The notes beneath the pieces are model-generated. The model worked only from the letters and a program-made list of their open reading frames with translations, did no database searches and was not told the DNA's origin. A DNA stretch of 64,000 nucleotides, from positions 809,501 to 873,500 of the forward strand of contig NZ_JQSG02000006.1 in the NCBI RefSeq assembly GCF_000754095.2. Direction: 5' to 3'. The translations under genes were made by a program, and so were the position numbers. Shown one piece after another: positions 55,018 through 64,000 of the stretch. The stretch is from Acidihalobacter prosperus (lineage in GTDB: Bacteria; Pseudomonadota; Gammaproteobacteria; DSM-5130; Acidihalobacteraceae). Position 1 is the stretch's first letter; the number at the start of each line of letters is the position of its first letter.

Positions 55018-55302
55018 TCTGGCTCCAGTGATCGTAAATTGCGGACAAAAAAAAGCGCCGCCCAGGCACGCAGCTTGGGAAACGCCGTTGTCTGTTTTCG
55101 GGATCGCCATTGATCCCGCGGATTCGACCGCCCGCCGATGGGGGTCGCGGATATTTAGCAATTATTAAACCAATAAATTGAAATTATTGTGCTGTCCGCC
55201 GATGCGCATGGGTGGGTCGCGCGGTTGCGGTCTGCGCGCGAAGCATGCTTCGGAAATGTGCGCGCGGGGCCGTACGCGCGCCAGGATGGTGCGGCTACCG
55301 CA

Positions 55303-56565
55303 TTACATGCAGTCGTCGAAGGGCTCGACGTCGATCCACTGGCCAGGCTCGACCGGGCCGGAGGCGTGGCCGAGCACGATGAAGCAGTTCGCCAGGCTCA
55401 TCGAGCGCAGGATGCCGGAGCCTTGCGGGCCGGTGAGGCGCACGCACGGTTCCCCGTTTATATCCTGCTGCAGGATGCCGCGCAGGAATTCGGTGCGCCC
55501 CGGACGCTTGCCAATCGCTTCCAGCGCGCGTGCGCGAAGCCTTCGCGGGCCGTGCGTATGGCCGCCGGCCAGTCGCCCCAGTGCGGGCCGGACCAGTTGG
55601 TAAAAACTCGTCATGACCGCCACCGGGTTGCCGGGGAGGCCGAAGAACAGGGTGCCGCCGATGTGTCCGAAGGCCAGCGGCCGGCCGGGGCGCATGGCGA
55701 TGCGCCAGAAATCGATGCCGCCGAGCGTGGCGAGGACGTCGCGGGTATGGTCCGCGTCGCCGACGGAGACGCCGCCCGTGCTGATGATGACGTCATGCCC
55801 GTCGGCGGCGCGGGCGAGGGTCGCGCGCAGCGCCTCTGGGCGGTCGGCGACGGTGCCGAGGTCGTACGCGTCGACGCCGAGCCGGGCGAGGGCGCCGAAC
55901 AGCGCGTAGCGGTTGCTGTCGCGGATCTCGCCCTCGGCGAGTGGCTGACCCAGCCCGCGCAGCTCGTCGCCGGTGGACAGAAAGGCGACGCGCGGACGGC
56001 GCAGCACTTCGACCTCGACGCAGCCGAGCGAGGCGAGCAGGCCGAGGTCCGCGGGCGAGAGGCGGTGGCCGCCGGTCAGGGCTGCCGTGCCGCGCGCGAG
56101 ATCCTCTCCCGCGCGGCGGATGTTCTGCCCCGGCCGCTGCGTACCGGAGACCGTGACGCGTGCGTCGGTCACGCTGACCGCTTCCTGGACGACGACGGTA
56201 TCCGCGCCCGGCGGGATCAGGGCGCCGGTGGTGATGCGCGCGCACTCGCCAGGGCCGATGGCGGCCGGGCGGCCGCCGCCTGCGAGCGACTGGCCGACGA
56301 GGCGCAGCGCAACGCTGCGTTCCGCCTGGGCCGGCAGATCCTCGGCGCGCAGCGCATAACCATCCATGGCCGAATTGTCGTGCGGGGGCACATCGACGCC
56401 GCTGATCACGTCGACGGCCAGTATCCGGCCCAGCGCCGCGCGCAGGGGCACCCGCTCGCGGTCCGCGAGCGGGCGGATGGCATCGATTATGCGCGCAAGC
56501 GCGGCGTCGAAGGGCAGTGCGTCGTCGCGCGGGGCCTGGCAGCCGGCTTCACGGTGGGCGTTCAT
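55303..56565 (-). CDS. moeA: Molybdopterin molybdenumtransferase MoeA
   Basis: MoeA, 420 residues, inserts molybdate into adenylylated molybdopterin. The N-terminal half carries VPPHDNSAMDGYALR and the middle domain ISTGGVSVGDADHTRD, both conserved in the family. FGLPGNPVAVMTSF follows. Its start overlaps the mobA stop (ATGA), giving a mobA-moeA operon on the minus strand between the porin and ribH. Confidence 0.97.
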   Translation of the reverse strand: MNAHREAGCQAPRDDALPFDAALARIIDAIRPLADRERVPLRAALGRILAVDVISGVDVPPHDNSAMDGYALRAEDLPAQAERSVALRLVGQSLAGGGRPAAIGPGECARITTGALIPPGADTVVVQEAVSVTDARVTVSGTQRPGQNIRRAGEDLARGTAALTGGHRLSPADLGLLASLGCVEVEVLRRPRVAFLSTGDELRGLGQPLAEGEIRDSNRYALFGALARLGVDAYDLGTVADRPEALRATLARAADGHDVIISTGGVSVGDADHTRDVLATLGGIDFWRIAMRPGRPLAFGHIGGTLFFGLPGNPVAVMTSFYQLVRPALGRLAGGHTHGPRRLRARALEAIGKRPGRTEFLRGILQQDINGEPCVRLTGPQGSGILRSMSLANCFIVLGHASGPVEPGQWIDVEPFDDCM

Positions 56566-57212
56566 GGCGTGGTGCTCCGTTGCGCGGCAGGCGGTCGCAG
56601 GCGGGTTTCGAGAGCGGCCAGCGCGCCCGCGTCGTTGACATTGACGAACGCGTCGGCGATATCCGCGCAGTCGGCGGCGACCCAGTGCGTGCGTTCGAGC
56701 CAGTGCCCGGCCTTGCGCTCGCCGGCGGCGAGGAAGGCCTCGAGCGATCCGCGCACGCCGGTCCTCAGCAGGGCGAATACGGGGTGCAGGCGCTCGCCGT
56801 CGTGCACCACGGCGACATCCGCGCGCGCAGTCGATAGCGCGCGGTACAGGCGCTCGGCAAGGTCAGGCGGCAGCAGCGGGCCGTCGCAGGGTGTGGCCAG
56901 CAGCAGCGGTGTGTCGATCTGCGCTAGCGCGCCGGCGATACCGGCGAGCGGCCCCTGGAATCCGCCCAGGCGGTCGCCCACCACCGGCAGGCCGAGCAGG
57001 CGCCCATAGGCATCCTGATTGCGGTTGGCGTTGACGATGACCCGGCCGACCTGGGGCTGCAGGCGGTCGAGCACCCAGGCGGCCATCGGCCGGCCGCCGA
57101 GCGGCGTCAACCCCTTGTCCTGCCCGCCCATGCGTCGGCCCAGGCCGCCGGCCAGTATGACCGCGGTGATGCGGGCGCGTACATCGGGGGGCAGCGGCGG
57201 CATGGGTGACAT
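56562..57212 (-). CDS. mobA: Molybdenum cofactor guanylyltransferase MobA
   Basis: MobA, 216 residues, adds GMP to molybdopterin to make MGD. The nucleotide-binding N-terminus ILAGGLGRRMGGQDKGLTPLGGRPM is diagnostic, and ATPCDGPLLPPDL holds the metal-binding aspartate. Start set at the ATG of MSPMPPLPPDV (57212); the next Met, three codons on, is possible. Divergent from ribH. Confidence 0.94.
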   Translation of the reverse strand: MSPMPPLPPDVRARITAVILAGGLGRRMGGQDKGLTPLGGRPMAAWVLDRLQPQVGRVIVNANRNQDAYGRLLGLPVVGDRLGGFQGPLAGIAGALAQIDTPLLLATPCDGPLLPPDLAERLYRALSTARADVAVVHDGERLHPVFALLRTGVRGSLEAFLAAGERKAGHWLERTHWVAADCADIADAFVNVNDAGALAALETRLRPPAAQRSTTP

Positions 57213-57332
57213 TCCGAAGAAGGGACGAGGCCGCCAACGGTATGCCGACGCGCAACGCGAATCAAGGCCGACGCCGTGGGGTGTTTGCAGCCGCGCCCGG
57301 ACGTCGTTTGCGCGCCCTCTCGGCGGGGGCTG

Positions 57333-57341
57333 TGCTATGAT
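57333..57341 (+). promoter_or_regulatory. Extended -10 of ribH promoter
   Basis: TGC followed by TATGAT lies 38 bases before the ribH start. The extended TGn motif supports a promoter without a strong -35. Confidence 0.45.
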
Positions 57342-57379
57342 TCGCGCCCATTGCATCGCGATCATGCAGGAACGGGGAC

Positions 57380-57856
57380 ATGTCACAACTGAAGGTTTTT
57401 GAAGGCGATTTCCATGTCGGCGAGGCGGTATTCGGAATCGCCGTCGCGCGTTTCAACGGCTTCATCGTCGAGCGCCTGCTGGAGGGCGCGGTGGACGCGC
57501 TCAAGCGTCACGGCGTCGCCGAGGCCCATATCGAGGTCGTGCGCGTGCCCGGCGCCTTCGAGCTGCCGCTGGCCGTGCAGGCCATGGCCAAGCGCGCGCG
57601 CTACGATGCGGTCATCGCACTGGGTGCGGTGATTCGCGGCGCGACGCCGCATTTCGACTATGTCGCCGGCGAAAGCGCCAAGGGTCTGGCTGGACTCGCC
57701 CTGCAGGCCGGCCTGCCGGTGATCAACGGCGTGCTGACCACCGATACCATCGAACAGGCCATCGAGCGCGCCGGCACCAAGGCCGGCAACAAGGGCTGGG
57801 ACGCCGGCATGACGGCGCTGGAAATGGTCAGCCTGCTGCGGCAGCTGAATGACTGA
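57380..57856 (+). CDS. ribH: 6,7-dimethyl-8-ribityllumazine synthase
   Basis: RibH, 158 residues, condenses ribitylaminouracil with DHBP to lumazine; forms a capsid-like 60-mer in relatives. [15 protein letters not shown] and [19 protein letters not shown] are signature segments, with H of TPHFD the catalytic histidine. Overlaps nusB by 8 bases, giving a ribH-nusB-thiL-pgpA operon. Confidence 0.98.
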   Translation: MSQLKVFEGDFHVGEAVFGIAVARFNGFIVERLLEGAVDALKRHGVAEAHIEVVRVPGAFELPLAVQAMAKRARYDAVIALGAVIRGATPHFDYVAGESAKGLAGLALQAGLPVINGVLTTDTIEQAIERAGTKAGNKGWDAGMTALEMVSLLRQLND

Positions 57857-58316
57857 GCCAGAAACCCCGCGCCTGACGGCCCGCCAGATCAGCCGCGCCC
57901 GGCACGCCGCGCGCAGGCTGGCGGTGCAGTCGCTGTATCAATGGCAAATCACCGGCGATCAGCCCAAGGATATCCTCGCCCAGTTCAAGGGCGAGCGCCC
58001 GCTGGGCGATGCCGATGTCGAGTACTTTCGTGAGCTGCTGCTGGGCGTACCGGAACACCGCGCGGCCATCGATGCGGCGATCTCGCCCTATCTCGACCGT
58101 CCGCTGGAGCGTGTCGACCCGGTGGAACGTGCCATTCTCAGGCTCGCCGGATACGAGATGATGCAGCGTCTCGACGTGCCCTACCGCGTGATCATCAACG
58201 AGGCGGTCGACCTCGCGAAGGTCTTCGGCGCGGAGCAGGGACACCGTTTCATCAACGGCGTGCTGGACAAGGCCGTGCGCCAGTTGCGCGCCGTCGAGAT
58301 CGGCGGCGCGCGCTGA
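57849..58316 (+). CDS. nusB: Transcription antitermination factor NusB
   Basis: NusB, 155 residues, all-helical RNA-binding protein that joins NusE/S10 in rRNA antitermination. [16 protein letters not shown] and [39 protein letters not shown] are characteristic. Start overlaps the ribH stop, which fits the usual ribH-nusB coupling. Confidence 0.97.
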   Translation: MTEPETPRLTARQISRARHAARRLAVQSLYQWQITGDQPKDILAQFKGERPLGDADVEYFRELLLGVPEHRAAIDAAISPYLDRPLERVDPVERAILRLAGYEMMQRLDVPYRVIINEAVDLAKVFGAEQGHRFINGVLDKAVRQLRAVEIGGAR

Positions 58317-58341
58317 GGCCCGGTTCACCCGAGAGGTCGCC

Positions 58342-59298
58342 ATGCCCGGCGAATTCGATCTGATCGCCCGATATTTCACGCGCCACGCCGCGCGCGACGA
58401 CGTCGCGCTCGGCGTGGGAGACGACGCAGCGCTGCTACGTCCGCCGCCCGGGCAGGTGCTGGCGGCGACGGTCGACACCCTGATCGCCGGGGTGCATTTC
58501 CCCGAGCAGACGGATCCCGCCGACATCGGCCACAAGGCGCTGGCGGTCAACCTCAGCGATCTGGCCGCCATGGGCGCGGAGCCGGCCTGGGTCATGCTCG
58601 CGCTCTCGCTGCCCAGGGTCGACGATTCCTGGCTGCACGCCTTCGCCGAAGGTTTCCATGCGCTGGCGGCCCGTCATCGGGTGGCCCTGGTCGGCGGCGA
58701 TACCACGCGCGGACCGCTCAGCATCACCGTGCAGGCGCTCGGCTGGGTGCCGGAGGGGCAGGCGCTGCGCCGCGACGGCGCGCGCCCGGGCGATGGGCTC
58801 TATGTGACCGGTACGCTGGGCGATGCCGGTCTGGGGCTGGCGGTGCTGCAGGGGCGCGCCGAGGTGCCGCCGCAATACCGGGAAGCGCTGTGCGCGCGCC
58901 TCAATCGCCCGGAGCCCCGCGTCGAGGCCGGCCTCGCGTTGCGAGGCGTGGCCAGTGCGGCGATCGACATATCCGACGGTCTGGCGGCCGATCTCGGCCA
59001 TCTGCTGGTGGCCAGCGGCGTAGGCGGTCGGGTGGCGCTCGATCGCCTGCCGCGCGGCGACGCGGTGCGTGCCGCCGATGCGCACGGACGCCTGGCCCTG
59101 ACCGCAGGCGACGACTACGAACTGGTTTTCGCCCTGCCGGCGGGACAAGAGCGCGCGCTCGCGGCGCTGGCCGATCGCCTGCCGCCGCTGAGTTGCATCG
59201 GCCGCGTCGAGGCCGAACCGGGGCTGCGCCTGGTCGACGCGGACGACAACCCCGTCGCCTTCAGTCATCAGGGTTACGACCACTTCCGGGAGTTCTGA
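58342..59298 (+). CDS. thiL: Thiamine-monophosphate kinase ThiL
   Basis: ThiL, 318 residues, phosphorylates thiamine monophosphate to pyrophosphate. N-terminal [29 protein letters not shown] and the AIR-synthase-type segment [32 protein letters not shown] hold the Mg-ATP-binding residues; [13 protein letters not shown] follows. GAGAGG precedes the ATG. Belongs to the ribH operon. Confidence 0.97.
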   Translation: MPGEFDLIARYFTRHAARDDVALGVGDDAALLRPPPGQVLAATVDTLIAGVHFPEQTDPADIGHKALAVNLSDLAAMGAEPAWVMLALSLPRVDDSWLHAFAEGFHALAARHRVALVGGDTTRGPLSITVQALGWVPEGQALRRDGARPGDGLYVTGTLGDAGLGLAVLQGRAEVPPQYREALCARLNRPEPRVEAGLALRGVASAAIDISDGLAADLGHLLVASGVGGRVALDRLPRGDAVRAADAHGRLALTAGDDYELVFALPAGQERALAALADRLPPLSCIGRVEAEPGLRLVDADDNPVAFSHQGYDHFREF

Positions 59299-59300
59299 TC

Positions 59301-59792
59301 ATGCGACCCTTCGAACAGCCGCCGGCACGCACCGTGTTTGGGCATCCGGCCCATTTTCTCGCCTTCGGCTTCGGCTCCGGCCTGTCGCCGGTGGCGCCCG
59401 GCACCGCCGGCACGCTGGCGGCCATCCCTTTGTATCTGCTGATCGCGCCGTTGCCGCTCTATGCGTATGCCCTGGTGACGCTGGTGGCCCTGGTGGCCGG
59501 CTTCTGGATCTGCGGGCGCTCCTCGGCGCTGCTCGGCGTGCACGATCACCGCGGCATCGTCTGGGACGAGATCGTGGGCTACTTCATCACCATGGCGGCG
59601 GCGCCGCACGGCTGGGCCTGGGTGCTTGCCGGTTTCGTGCTGTTCCGCATTTTCGACGTGCTCAAGCCCTGGCCGGCCAACTGGGCCGACCGGCAGCTGC
59701 ACGGCGGTGTCGGTATCGTCATGGACGACGTGTTCGCCGGTATCTACGCCCTGATCGTGATGCAGATTGCCGCGCACTCGGGCTGGCTCTAG
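59301..59792 (+). CDS. pgpA: Phosphatidylglycerophosphatase A
   Basis: PgpA, 163 residues, inner-membrane enzyme that dephosphorylates phosphatidylglycerophosphate to phosphatidylglycerol. [20 protein letters not shown] is the signature near the N-terminus, with [10 protein letters not shown] and [13 protein letters not shown] later. It begins two bases after thiL. Three to four helices are predicted. Confidence 0.96.
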   Translation: MRPFEQPPARTVFGHPAHFLAFGFGSGLSPVAPGTAGTLAAIPLYLLIAPLPLYAYALVTLVALVAGFWICGRSSALLGVHDHRGIVWDEIVGYFITMAAAPHGWAWVLAGFVLFRIFDVLKPWPANWADRQLHGGVGIVMDDVFAGIYALIVMQIAAHSGWL

Positions 59793-59878
59793 GCGCCCGG
59801 TCCTGCCGTCCGCTGCGCGCCGGGCCGCGGGTTTGCTACTATCGCGGCCTTCCCCGAACCGAACCGAACCGAACCGCC

Positions 59879-61285
59879 ATGACCGTCCGTACCCGCTTCG
59901 CCCCCAGCCCGACCGGCTACCTGCACATCGGCGGCGCGCGCACCGCGCTGTTTTCCTGGCTGCATGCCCGCAAGCACGGCGGCGTCTTCGTGCTGCGCAT
60001 CGAGGACACCGACCTGGAGCGCTCCACGCCCGAATCCGTGAACGCGATTCTCGAGGGCATGGCCTGGCTGGGGCTGGAGTACGACGAAGGGCCGTTCTAC
60101 CAGACCCACCGCTTCGACCGCTACAAGGAAGTGGTGCGGCAGCTGCTCGACGCGGGGCATGCGTATCACTGCTATTGCAGCCGCGAGGAACTGGATGAGA
60201 TGCGCGAGGCGCAGCGCGCGCGCGGCGAGAAGCCGCGCTACGACGGCCGCTGCCGCAACCGTGCGGCGCCGCGCGAGGGCGTCGATCCGGTCGTGCGTTT
60301 CCGCAATCCGACCGAGGGCAAGGTGGTGGTCGACGACCTCATCCACGGCCCCATCGTGTTCGACAACGCCGAGCTCGACGACCTCATCATCGCCCGCTCG
60401 GATGGCACGCCGACCTACAACCTCACCGTGGTGGTCGACGACATGGACATGGCCATCACCCACGTCGTGCGCGGCGACGACCATATCAACAACACCCCGC
60501 GGCAGATCAACATCCTGCGCGCACTGGGCGCCGAGACCCCGCACTATGCCCACGTCGCCATGATCCTCGGCGAGGACGGCAAGAAGCTGTCCAAGCGGAC
60601 CGGCGCGGCCAGCGTGATGGAATACCGCGACATGGGGCTGCTGCCCGAGGCGGTGCTCAACTACCTCGTCCGTCTGGGCTGGTCGCACGGCGACCAGGAG
60701 GTCTTCAGCCTCGACGAGATGATCGAGCTGTTCGATCTCAACGCGGTGAACAAGGCCGCTTCGGCGCTGAATCACCAGAAGCTCCTGTGGCTGAACCAGC
60801 ACTACTTCAAGACCAGCCCGCTGGAGCATGTGGCGCGTCACCTGAGCTGGCATCTCGGGCAGCGTGGCGTGGATCCGAGTACGGGGCCGGCGCTCGAAAG
60901 CGTGGTCGAGGCCCTGCGCGAACGCTGCAAGACGCTGGTGGAGATGGCCGACGGTAGTGTGATCTTCTACCGCGATTTCGAGGCCTACGATGCCAAGGCC
61001 GCAGCCAAGCACCTGACGTCGGCCGCCGAACCTGCACTGACGGCCCTGCGCGCGCGTCTGACGGTCTTGGCCGAATGGACCGCCGCCGCCATCCATGACG
61101 CCGTCGAACAGGTGGCTGCGCATCTGGAGGTCGGCATGGGCAAGGTCGCTCAGCCGCTGCGCGTGGCCTGCACCGGCGCCGGCGTCTCGCCGCCCATCGA
61201 TCAGACGTTGATGTTACTGGGTCGCGAGCGAAGCCTGGGCGGCATCGATCGCGCACTCGCGCATATTGCGGAAAATCGGGCTTGA
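59879..61285 (+). CDS. gltX: Glutamyl-tRNA synthetase
   Basis: GltX, 468 residues, class I synthetase. HIGH is seen as YLHIGG near the N-terminus, and the KMSKS loop as [11 protein letters not shown]. The Zn-like insert reads [13 protein letters not shown]-terminal anticodon-binding domain continues to LAHIAENRA. It is followed within 400 bases by tRNA-Ala and tRNA-Glu, the latter being its substrate. Confidence 0.97.
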   Translation: MTVRTRFAPSPTGYLHIGGARTALFSWLHARKHGGVFVLRIEDTDLERSTPESVNAILEGMAWLGLEYDEGPFYQTHRFDRYKEVVRQLLDAGHAYHCYCSREELDEMREAQRARGEKPRYDGRCRNRAAPREGVDPVVRFRNPTEGKVVVDDLIHGPIVFDNAELDDLIIARSDGTPTYNLTVVVDDMDMAITHVVRGDDHINNTPRQINILRALGAETPHYAHVAMILGEDGKKLSKRTGAASVMEYRDMGLLPEAVLNYLVRLGWSHGDQEVFSLDEMIELFDLNAVNKAASALNHQKLLWLNQHYFKTSPLEHVARHLSWHLGQRGVDPSTGPALESVVEALRERCKTLVEMADGSVIFYRDFEAYDAKAAAKHLTSAAEPALTALRARLTVLAEWTAAAIHDAVEQVAAHLEVGMGKVAQPLRVACTGAGVSPPIDQTLMLLGRERSLGGIDRALAHIAENRA

Positions 61286-61328
61286 CGGTTCTGGAGGCAG
61301 CATTTAAAGTACGCGCCTCCGTTCGTAC

Positions 61329-61404
61329 GGGGCTATAGCTCAGCTGGGAGAGCGCCTGCATGGCATGCAGGAGGTCGGCGGTTCGATCCCGCCTAGCTCC
61401 ACCA
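61329..61404 (+). tRNA. tRNA-Ala (GGC)
   Basis: Full cloverleaf of 76 bases with encoded CCA. Acceptor GGGGCTA pairs with TAGCTCC; D-loop AGCTCAGCTGGGAGAGC, T-loop GGTTCGATCC. The anticodon loop ATGGCAT between CCTGC and GCAGG reads GGC, alanine. Lies 43 bases after gltX. Confidence 0.97.
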
Positions 61405-61427
61405 AATTTTGAGGGCGGAGAGCCGCG

Positions 61428-61619
61428 ATGCGCCGTTTGGGTAGAGTCCTGGCATACCTGGGCGCGGCATTGACGGCTATCGGAATCATTGCCGGTTTTT
61501 ACTACATGGTGCGCGGAGACGAACGGCCCGCGGAGTTTTTCTTCACCATGGTGCCGGTCGGGTTTCTGACCCTGTTTACCGGCGTGATGACCGCCCTGCT
61601 TTTCGGTCCGCGTCGCTGA
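61428..61619 (+). CDS. Small two-helix membrane protein between tRNAs
   Basis: Predicted membrane protein of 63 residues, function unknown. Two hydrophobic segments (YLGAALTAIGIIAGFYYMV and FFTMVPVGFLTLFTGVMTALLF) are separated by a short charged loop (RGDERPAE). A GGAGAG site lies six bases before the ATG. It begins 23 bases after tRNA-Ala and ends 42 bases before tRNA-Glu, so it may be transcribed with both. Confidence 0.7.
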   Translation: MRRLGRVLAYLGAALTAIGIIAGFYYMVRGDERPAEFFFTMVPVGFLTLFTGVMTALLFGPRR

Positions 61620-61661
61620 CGAAAAGAAGAAGACGTCAAGGCGAGCGTGACCAGTATCATT

Positions 61662-61737
61662 GTCCCCATCGTCTAGAGGCCCAGGACACCGCCCTTTCAC
61701 GGCGGTAACAGGGGTTCGAATCCCCTTGGGGACGCCA
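61662..61737 (+). tRNA. tRNA-Glu (TTC)
   Basis: 76-base cloverleaf with CCA encoded. Acceptor GTCCCCA pairs with TGGGGAC; the anticodon loop CTTTCAC between CCGCC and GGCGG gives TTC, glutamate. T-arm GGGGTTCGAATCCCC is perfect. It is followed by a strong terminator. Confidence 0.97.
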
Positions 61738-61751
61738 TCTGTGGACAATCA

Positions 61752-61788
61752 CGGCCCGGGCTGCAACAGCAGCCCGGGCCGTTTTTTT
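61752..61788 (+). terminator. Intrinsic terminator after tRNA-Glu
   Basis: CGGCCCGGGCTGC (61752-61764) and GCAGCCCGGGCCG (61769-61781) make a 13-pair stem with loop AACA, followed by seven T (61782-61788). Textbook intrinsic terminator of the gltX/tRNA unit. Confidence 0.93.
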
Positions 61789-62031
61789 ATGGTGTCCAGG
61801 ATATGGTTTTGGAATCGAAAGGCGAAACGATTCAGTACCTTCTTGGTTAATCTCAGAACTCAGCGTTGGTCTAATACCGCAAAACTCAACTCCGGATGCA
61901 ACCGGTCGCGTGTCGGTGTTGTACCGTTGATTCCAGCCCTAACAGCGGTCGTTCAATGTCCGCTATAGCCGGCAGGAGTGGGTGATGCGCCGTAGGCGAG
62001 TTGACCAAGATCATCCGTGTTGATGGCGTTG

Positions 62032-62553
62032 TTAGAAGGCGTTCTTGTCTTCGGGCTTACGTTGCGCCACAAACGCCTTCCAAATTTCCAAGCACTGGTA
62101 TGCCAGATCGCGAGCATCATAGTTTCTTTTATCCGCTACAACGGTCAATTTTGCTTCGCCACCGAACCACCCATCCCCGGACAACGGGCCATTCTGAGGG
62201 CAATGCTCCTGCACGAAGGATATTTCATACTGCTGGTTCGGTGGTGGTGGTGTGGACAATGAAAAATGTTTTGTGGCGTTACATATATCTCGACAAATAC
62301 CCAGTTCAGGATGATCTTTGAACAGTAAGTCAAGTTCCTTTTTGGTAACGCCACCTGTTGCTTCGAGCCACTCACGAAAATGATAAGAATTCTGAAAAAA
62401 CGCAAATAGGAAGTCTGCAATGTCGGTCTTTGCTTTCGCGTGTAGCATACGAGCGTACCACCGGTCCATTCGCTCCAGTTGCGACCGCCACCCTCTGCCC
62501 TTGTGGAGGCTCCAGGGCAGGACTGGCGGGACCAGTTGCCGTTTCTTTGGCAT
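62032..62553 (-). CDS. Hypothetical protein, possibly HEPN-like
   Basis: Soluble protein of 173 residues, no known domain. It has a helical central part (FLFAFFQNSYHFREWLEATGGVTKKELDLLF) followed by CRDICNATKHFSLS. That pattern (helical bundle, then a D..N..KH motif) recalls HEPN-like or DUF-type accessory proteins, but this is uncertain. A perfect AGGAGG site precedes the ATG. GC is lower than in the flanking housekeeping genes, and the gene lies just past a tRNA-Glu, a typical acquisition site. Confidence 0.72.
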   Translation of the reverse strand: MPKKRQLVPPVLPWSLHKGRGWRSQLERMDRWYARMLHAKAKTDIADFLFAFFQNSYHFREWLEATGGVTKKELDLLFKDHPELGICRDICNATKHFSLSTPPPPNQQYEISFVQEHCPQNGPLSGDGWFGGEAKLTVVADKRNYDARDLAYQCLEIWKAFVAQRKPEDKNAF

Positions 62554-62942
62554 TTCAATCCTCCTAACAGTAAATATGGAGTCCGATGGGCCTAGGGATT
62601 TTTTAATACAAAGTCACGGGAAAATGTAATTCAGCCGTTTCATTATAAGATTTTTCATCACCTATTCGTATCTATATGCATGTATGAAAATGGGGGCGTG
62701 ACGCTGATACTAATCAAGAGTTGGGTTAACGACTGGCATCTGCTGCAATACAGCCGTCTAACTGAATAATAATGAAAGAGCATGTACGGTCGGATGTGGC
62801 CGGAATCAGTTTCGCAGGATACCCCTTGGATTCCAGTTCATTTCAAGGATGATGCGCTGTGATGTCAGAGTTTGATTGTCAAACTAGATTCCGGATTTCC
62901 GCTTTCAATCGCCCATCATTCTCGTGTCCCCACTATGTTTGT
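62554..62942. other. AT-richer intergenic region, no gene seen
   Basis: No supported frame. GTTTGA-TTG-TCAAAC (62870-62884) is a small inverted repeat. The stretch shares the lower GC content of the hypothetical gene to its left, so together they may be an inserted segment of about 1.1 kb. Confidence 0.5.
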
Positions 62943-64000
62943 TTATTCACCAGCTGATGTTTTTGCGTCCGGCTGGTCGGTCAGCGTGCCGAGGAAGGCG
63001 ACGATGTCCTGCATGTCGCGGCGGGTGAGGGCGGGGTGTTCGCCGGCGTGGCGGTTGAGGGGCGGGTCGACGGTATCGACGTTGCCGCGGTCGGCGGCCG
63101 GGAGGTCGTTGAATTTCTCGACGCGGCCCTGTGCGTCGCGCGGATAGATCCGTTCTGGGTCGGTATCGCGGAAGTTGTAGAACGCCAGCACTTGCATCAG
63201 GGTGTGGTAGACCCCGTTGTGGAAGAACGTGTGGCGCGTGGCAACGTTGCGCAGCGTGGGCGTGAGGAACAGGCCGCAATATCGGTGCTGCCGGGCAAGA
63301 TCCTTGCGGAAGGGCCCGCATAGACCGAGGTCGTAGTAGTGCGGATTCCGGTTGGCCGGGATGGCGGGGTTGCGCGGCACGCCGAGCGCCTCGTACTGAT
63401 GGTCGGTGAAGAGCGGCGGCAGGCCGTCGGGTGTCGGTCGGTCCACATGACAGGCCGCGCAGTCGCCCTTGGCGGGATCGTTGAACAGGAGATAGCCGCG
63501 CAGTTCGGCATCGTCCAGTCGGGCCTTGCCGGCCAGCCAGGCGTCGTAGCGGCTGCGGTAGGGGTGGAAGCTCGGGTCCTCTATCTGGTAGCGGGCGAGC
63601 GCGAAAAGCGCCTCGGACACCAGGAAATTCGGATTGTCGAAGATGCCGGGGCCGAACAGGCGACGGAAATCGCCGGCATAGGGCGAGACGGCGAGCCGTG
63701 CGGCGACCTGCTGCGGCGAACCCGCGTCCATCTCGAAGGTGTTGAACAGCGGTCCGTCGGCCTGCTGCTGCAGGGTATTGACGCGTCCGTCCCAGAACAG
63801 GCCGCCCTGTGGCACGAGGTTGTGCGCGGTGCCGGCGGTGTCTCCGGCGGTCTTGGTCAGACGTGGGGCGCCGACGCTGCGCACGATCTTCTGGCGCAGG
63901 GTGAGGGTCTCGTTGACCGCGTTGTCAGGCCCGACGCTGAACGGTGGTTGTCGTTCCAGGTACATCAGGCTGGGTACGGCACGGTAACCGGGGGACTGAC
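62943..64000 (-). CDS. Di-heme cytochrome c peroxidase family protein (cut by window edge)
   Basis: C-terminal part of a cytochrome c peroxidase/MauG-type protein, at least 351 residues, periplasmic. The frame continues without a stop to base 64000, so the true start and the first heme site lie outside. Inside the window the second heme motif CAACH (GDCAACHVDRP) is seen, with later segments TPTLRNVATRHTFFHNGVYHTLMQVLAFYNF and LTRRDMQDIVAFLGTLTD typical of the family. Reduces peroxide or modifies protein substrates in relatives. An internal ATG at 63965 should not be taken as the start. Confidence 0.9.
   Translation of the reverse strand, partial: QSPGYRAVPSLMYLERQPPFSVGPDNAVNETLTLRQKIVRSVGAPRLTKTAGDTAGTAHNLVPQGGLFWDGRVNTLQQQADGPLFNTFEMDAGSPQQVAARLAVSPYAGDFRRLFGPGIFDNPNFLVSEALFALARYQIEDPSFHPYRSRYDAWLAGKARLDDAELRGYLLFNDPAKGDCAACHVDRPTPDGLPPLFTDHQYEALGVPRNPAIPANRNPHYYDLGLCGPFRKDLARQHRYCGLFLTPTLRNVATRHTFFHNGVYHTLMQVLAFYNFRDTDPERIYPRDAQGRVEKFNDLPAADRGNVDTVDPPLNRHAGEHPALTRRDMQDIVAFLGTLTDQPDAKTSAGE

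Noticed and set aside
62700-62766. GTTGGGT and GTCTAAC near 62716-62764 as an attC site
   Set aside because: The two boxes occur in the wrong order for attC (inverse core should precede core), and no internal stem is seen.
63965-64000. ATG at 63965 as start of the peroxidase gene
   Set aside because: The frame stays open to the window edge, reading SPGYRAVPSL, a family segment that precedes this methionine; the gene is cut, not short.

Overview
The window is a GC-rich bacterial chromosome segment. Gene order at the right end (ispF, glyA-nrdR-ribD-riboflavin synthase-ribB, moeA/mobA, ribH-nusB-thiL-pgpA, gltX, tRNAs), outer-membrane receptors, a TonB-ExbB-ExbD motor and Gram-negative lipoprotein signals point to a gammaproteobacterium. 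The genus cannot be fixed from the sequence alone.

Layout. (1) 1-3000: an MFS transporter cut by the left edge and an F420-type NADP oxidoreductase, divergent from a LysR regulator. (2) 3033-3950: two small exported proteins. (3) 4044-26877: a 23 kb block, all on the minus strand. It holds two TonB-dependent receptors, ExbB/ExbD/TonB, four family-5 periplasmic binding proteins, one complete Dpp/Opp-type ABC importer, a TldD/TldE metallopeptidase pair, an M20 amidohydrolase and a class I glutamine-amidotransferase-like gamma-glutamyl hydrolase. Many genes overlap by 4 bases (ATGA/GTGA). I read it as a system that brings a peptide-like or metallophore-like ligand across both membranes and dismantles it in the cytoplasm. 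(4) 27308-39226: TSUP permease, HerA-like ATPase, a repeat-containing exported protein, membrane proteins, a MerR regulator with an intact mercury cysteine triad, an ArsR-SRPBCC protein, a CSD-DUF1294 protein, a glutaredoxin-AhpD fusion with a divergent TetR, and a PepSY/response-regulator/histidine-kinase module. (5) 39285-48081: a run of small minus-strand genes (four VOC proteins, three GNAT acetyltransferases, GrpB-like, YciI-like, kinase-like, DoxX-like, lipoprotein, Pr6Pr, DHFR-like), which looks like an accessory detoxification or modification region. (6) 48429-61737: housekeeping genes for isoprenoid, one-carbon, riboflavin, molybdopterin and thiamine cofactors, phospholipid synthesis and glutamyl-tRNA, with an alginate-export-type porin inserted. 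tRNA-Ala and tRNA-Glu and a strong terminator close the block. (7) 61789-64000: an AT-richer stretch with one unrecognised gene, then a di-heme cytochrome c peroxidase family gene cut by the right edge.

How it fits together. The most distinctive content is region 3. A ligand would be taken up by either receptor, with energy from ExbBD-TonB, collected in the periplasm by one of four binding proteins, pumped inward by the single ABC importer, and cleaved by TldD/TldE, M20 and gamma-glutamyl hydrolase activities. The ligand itself is not determined by the sequence.
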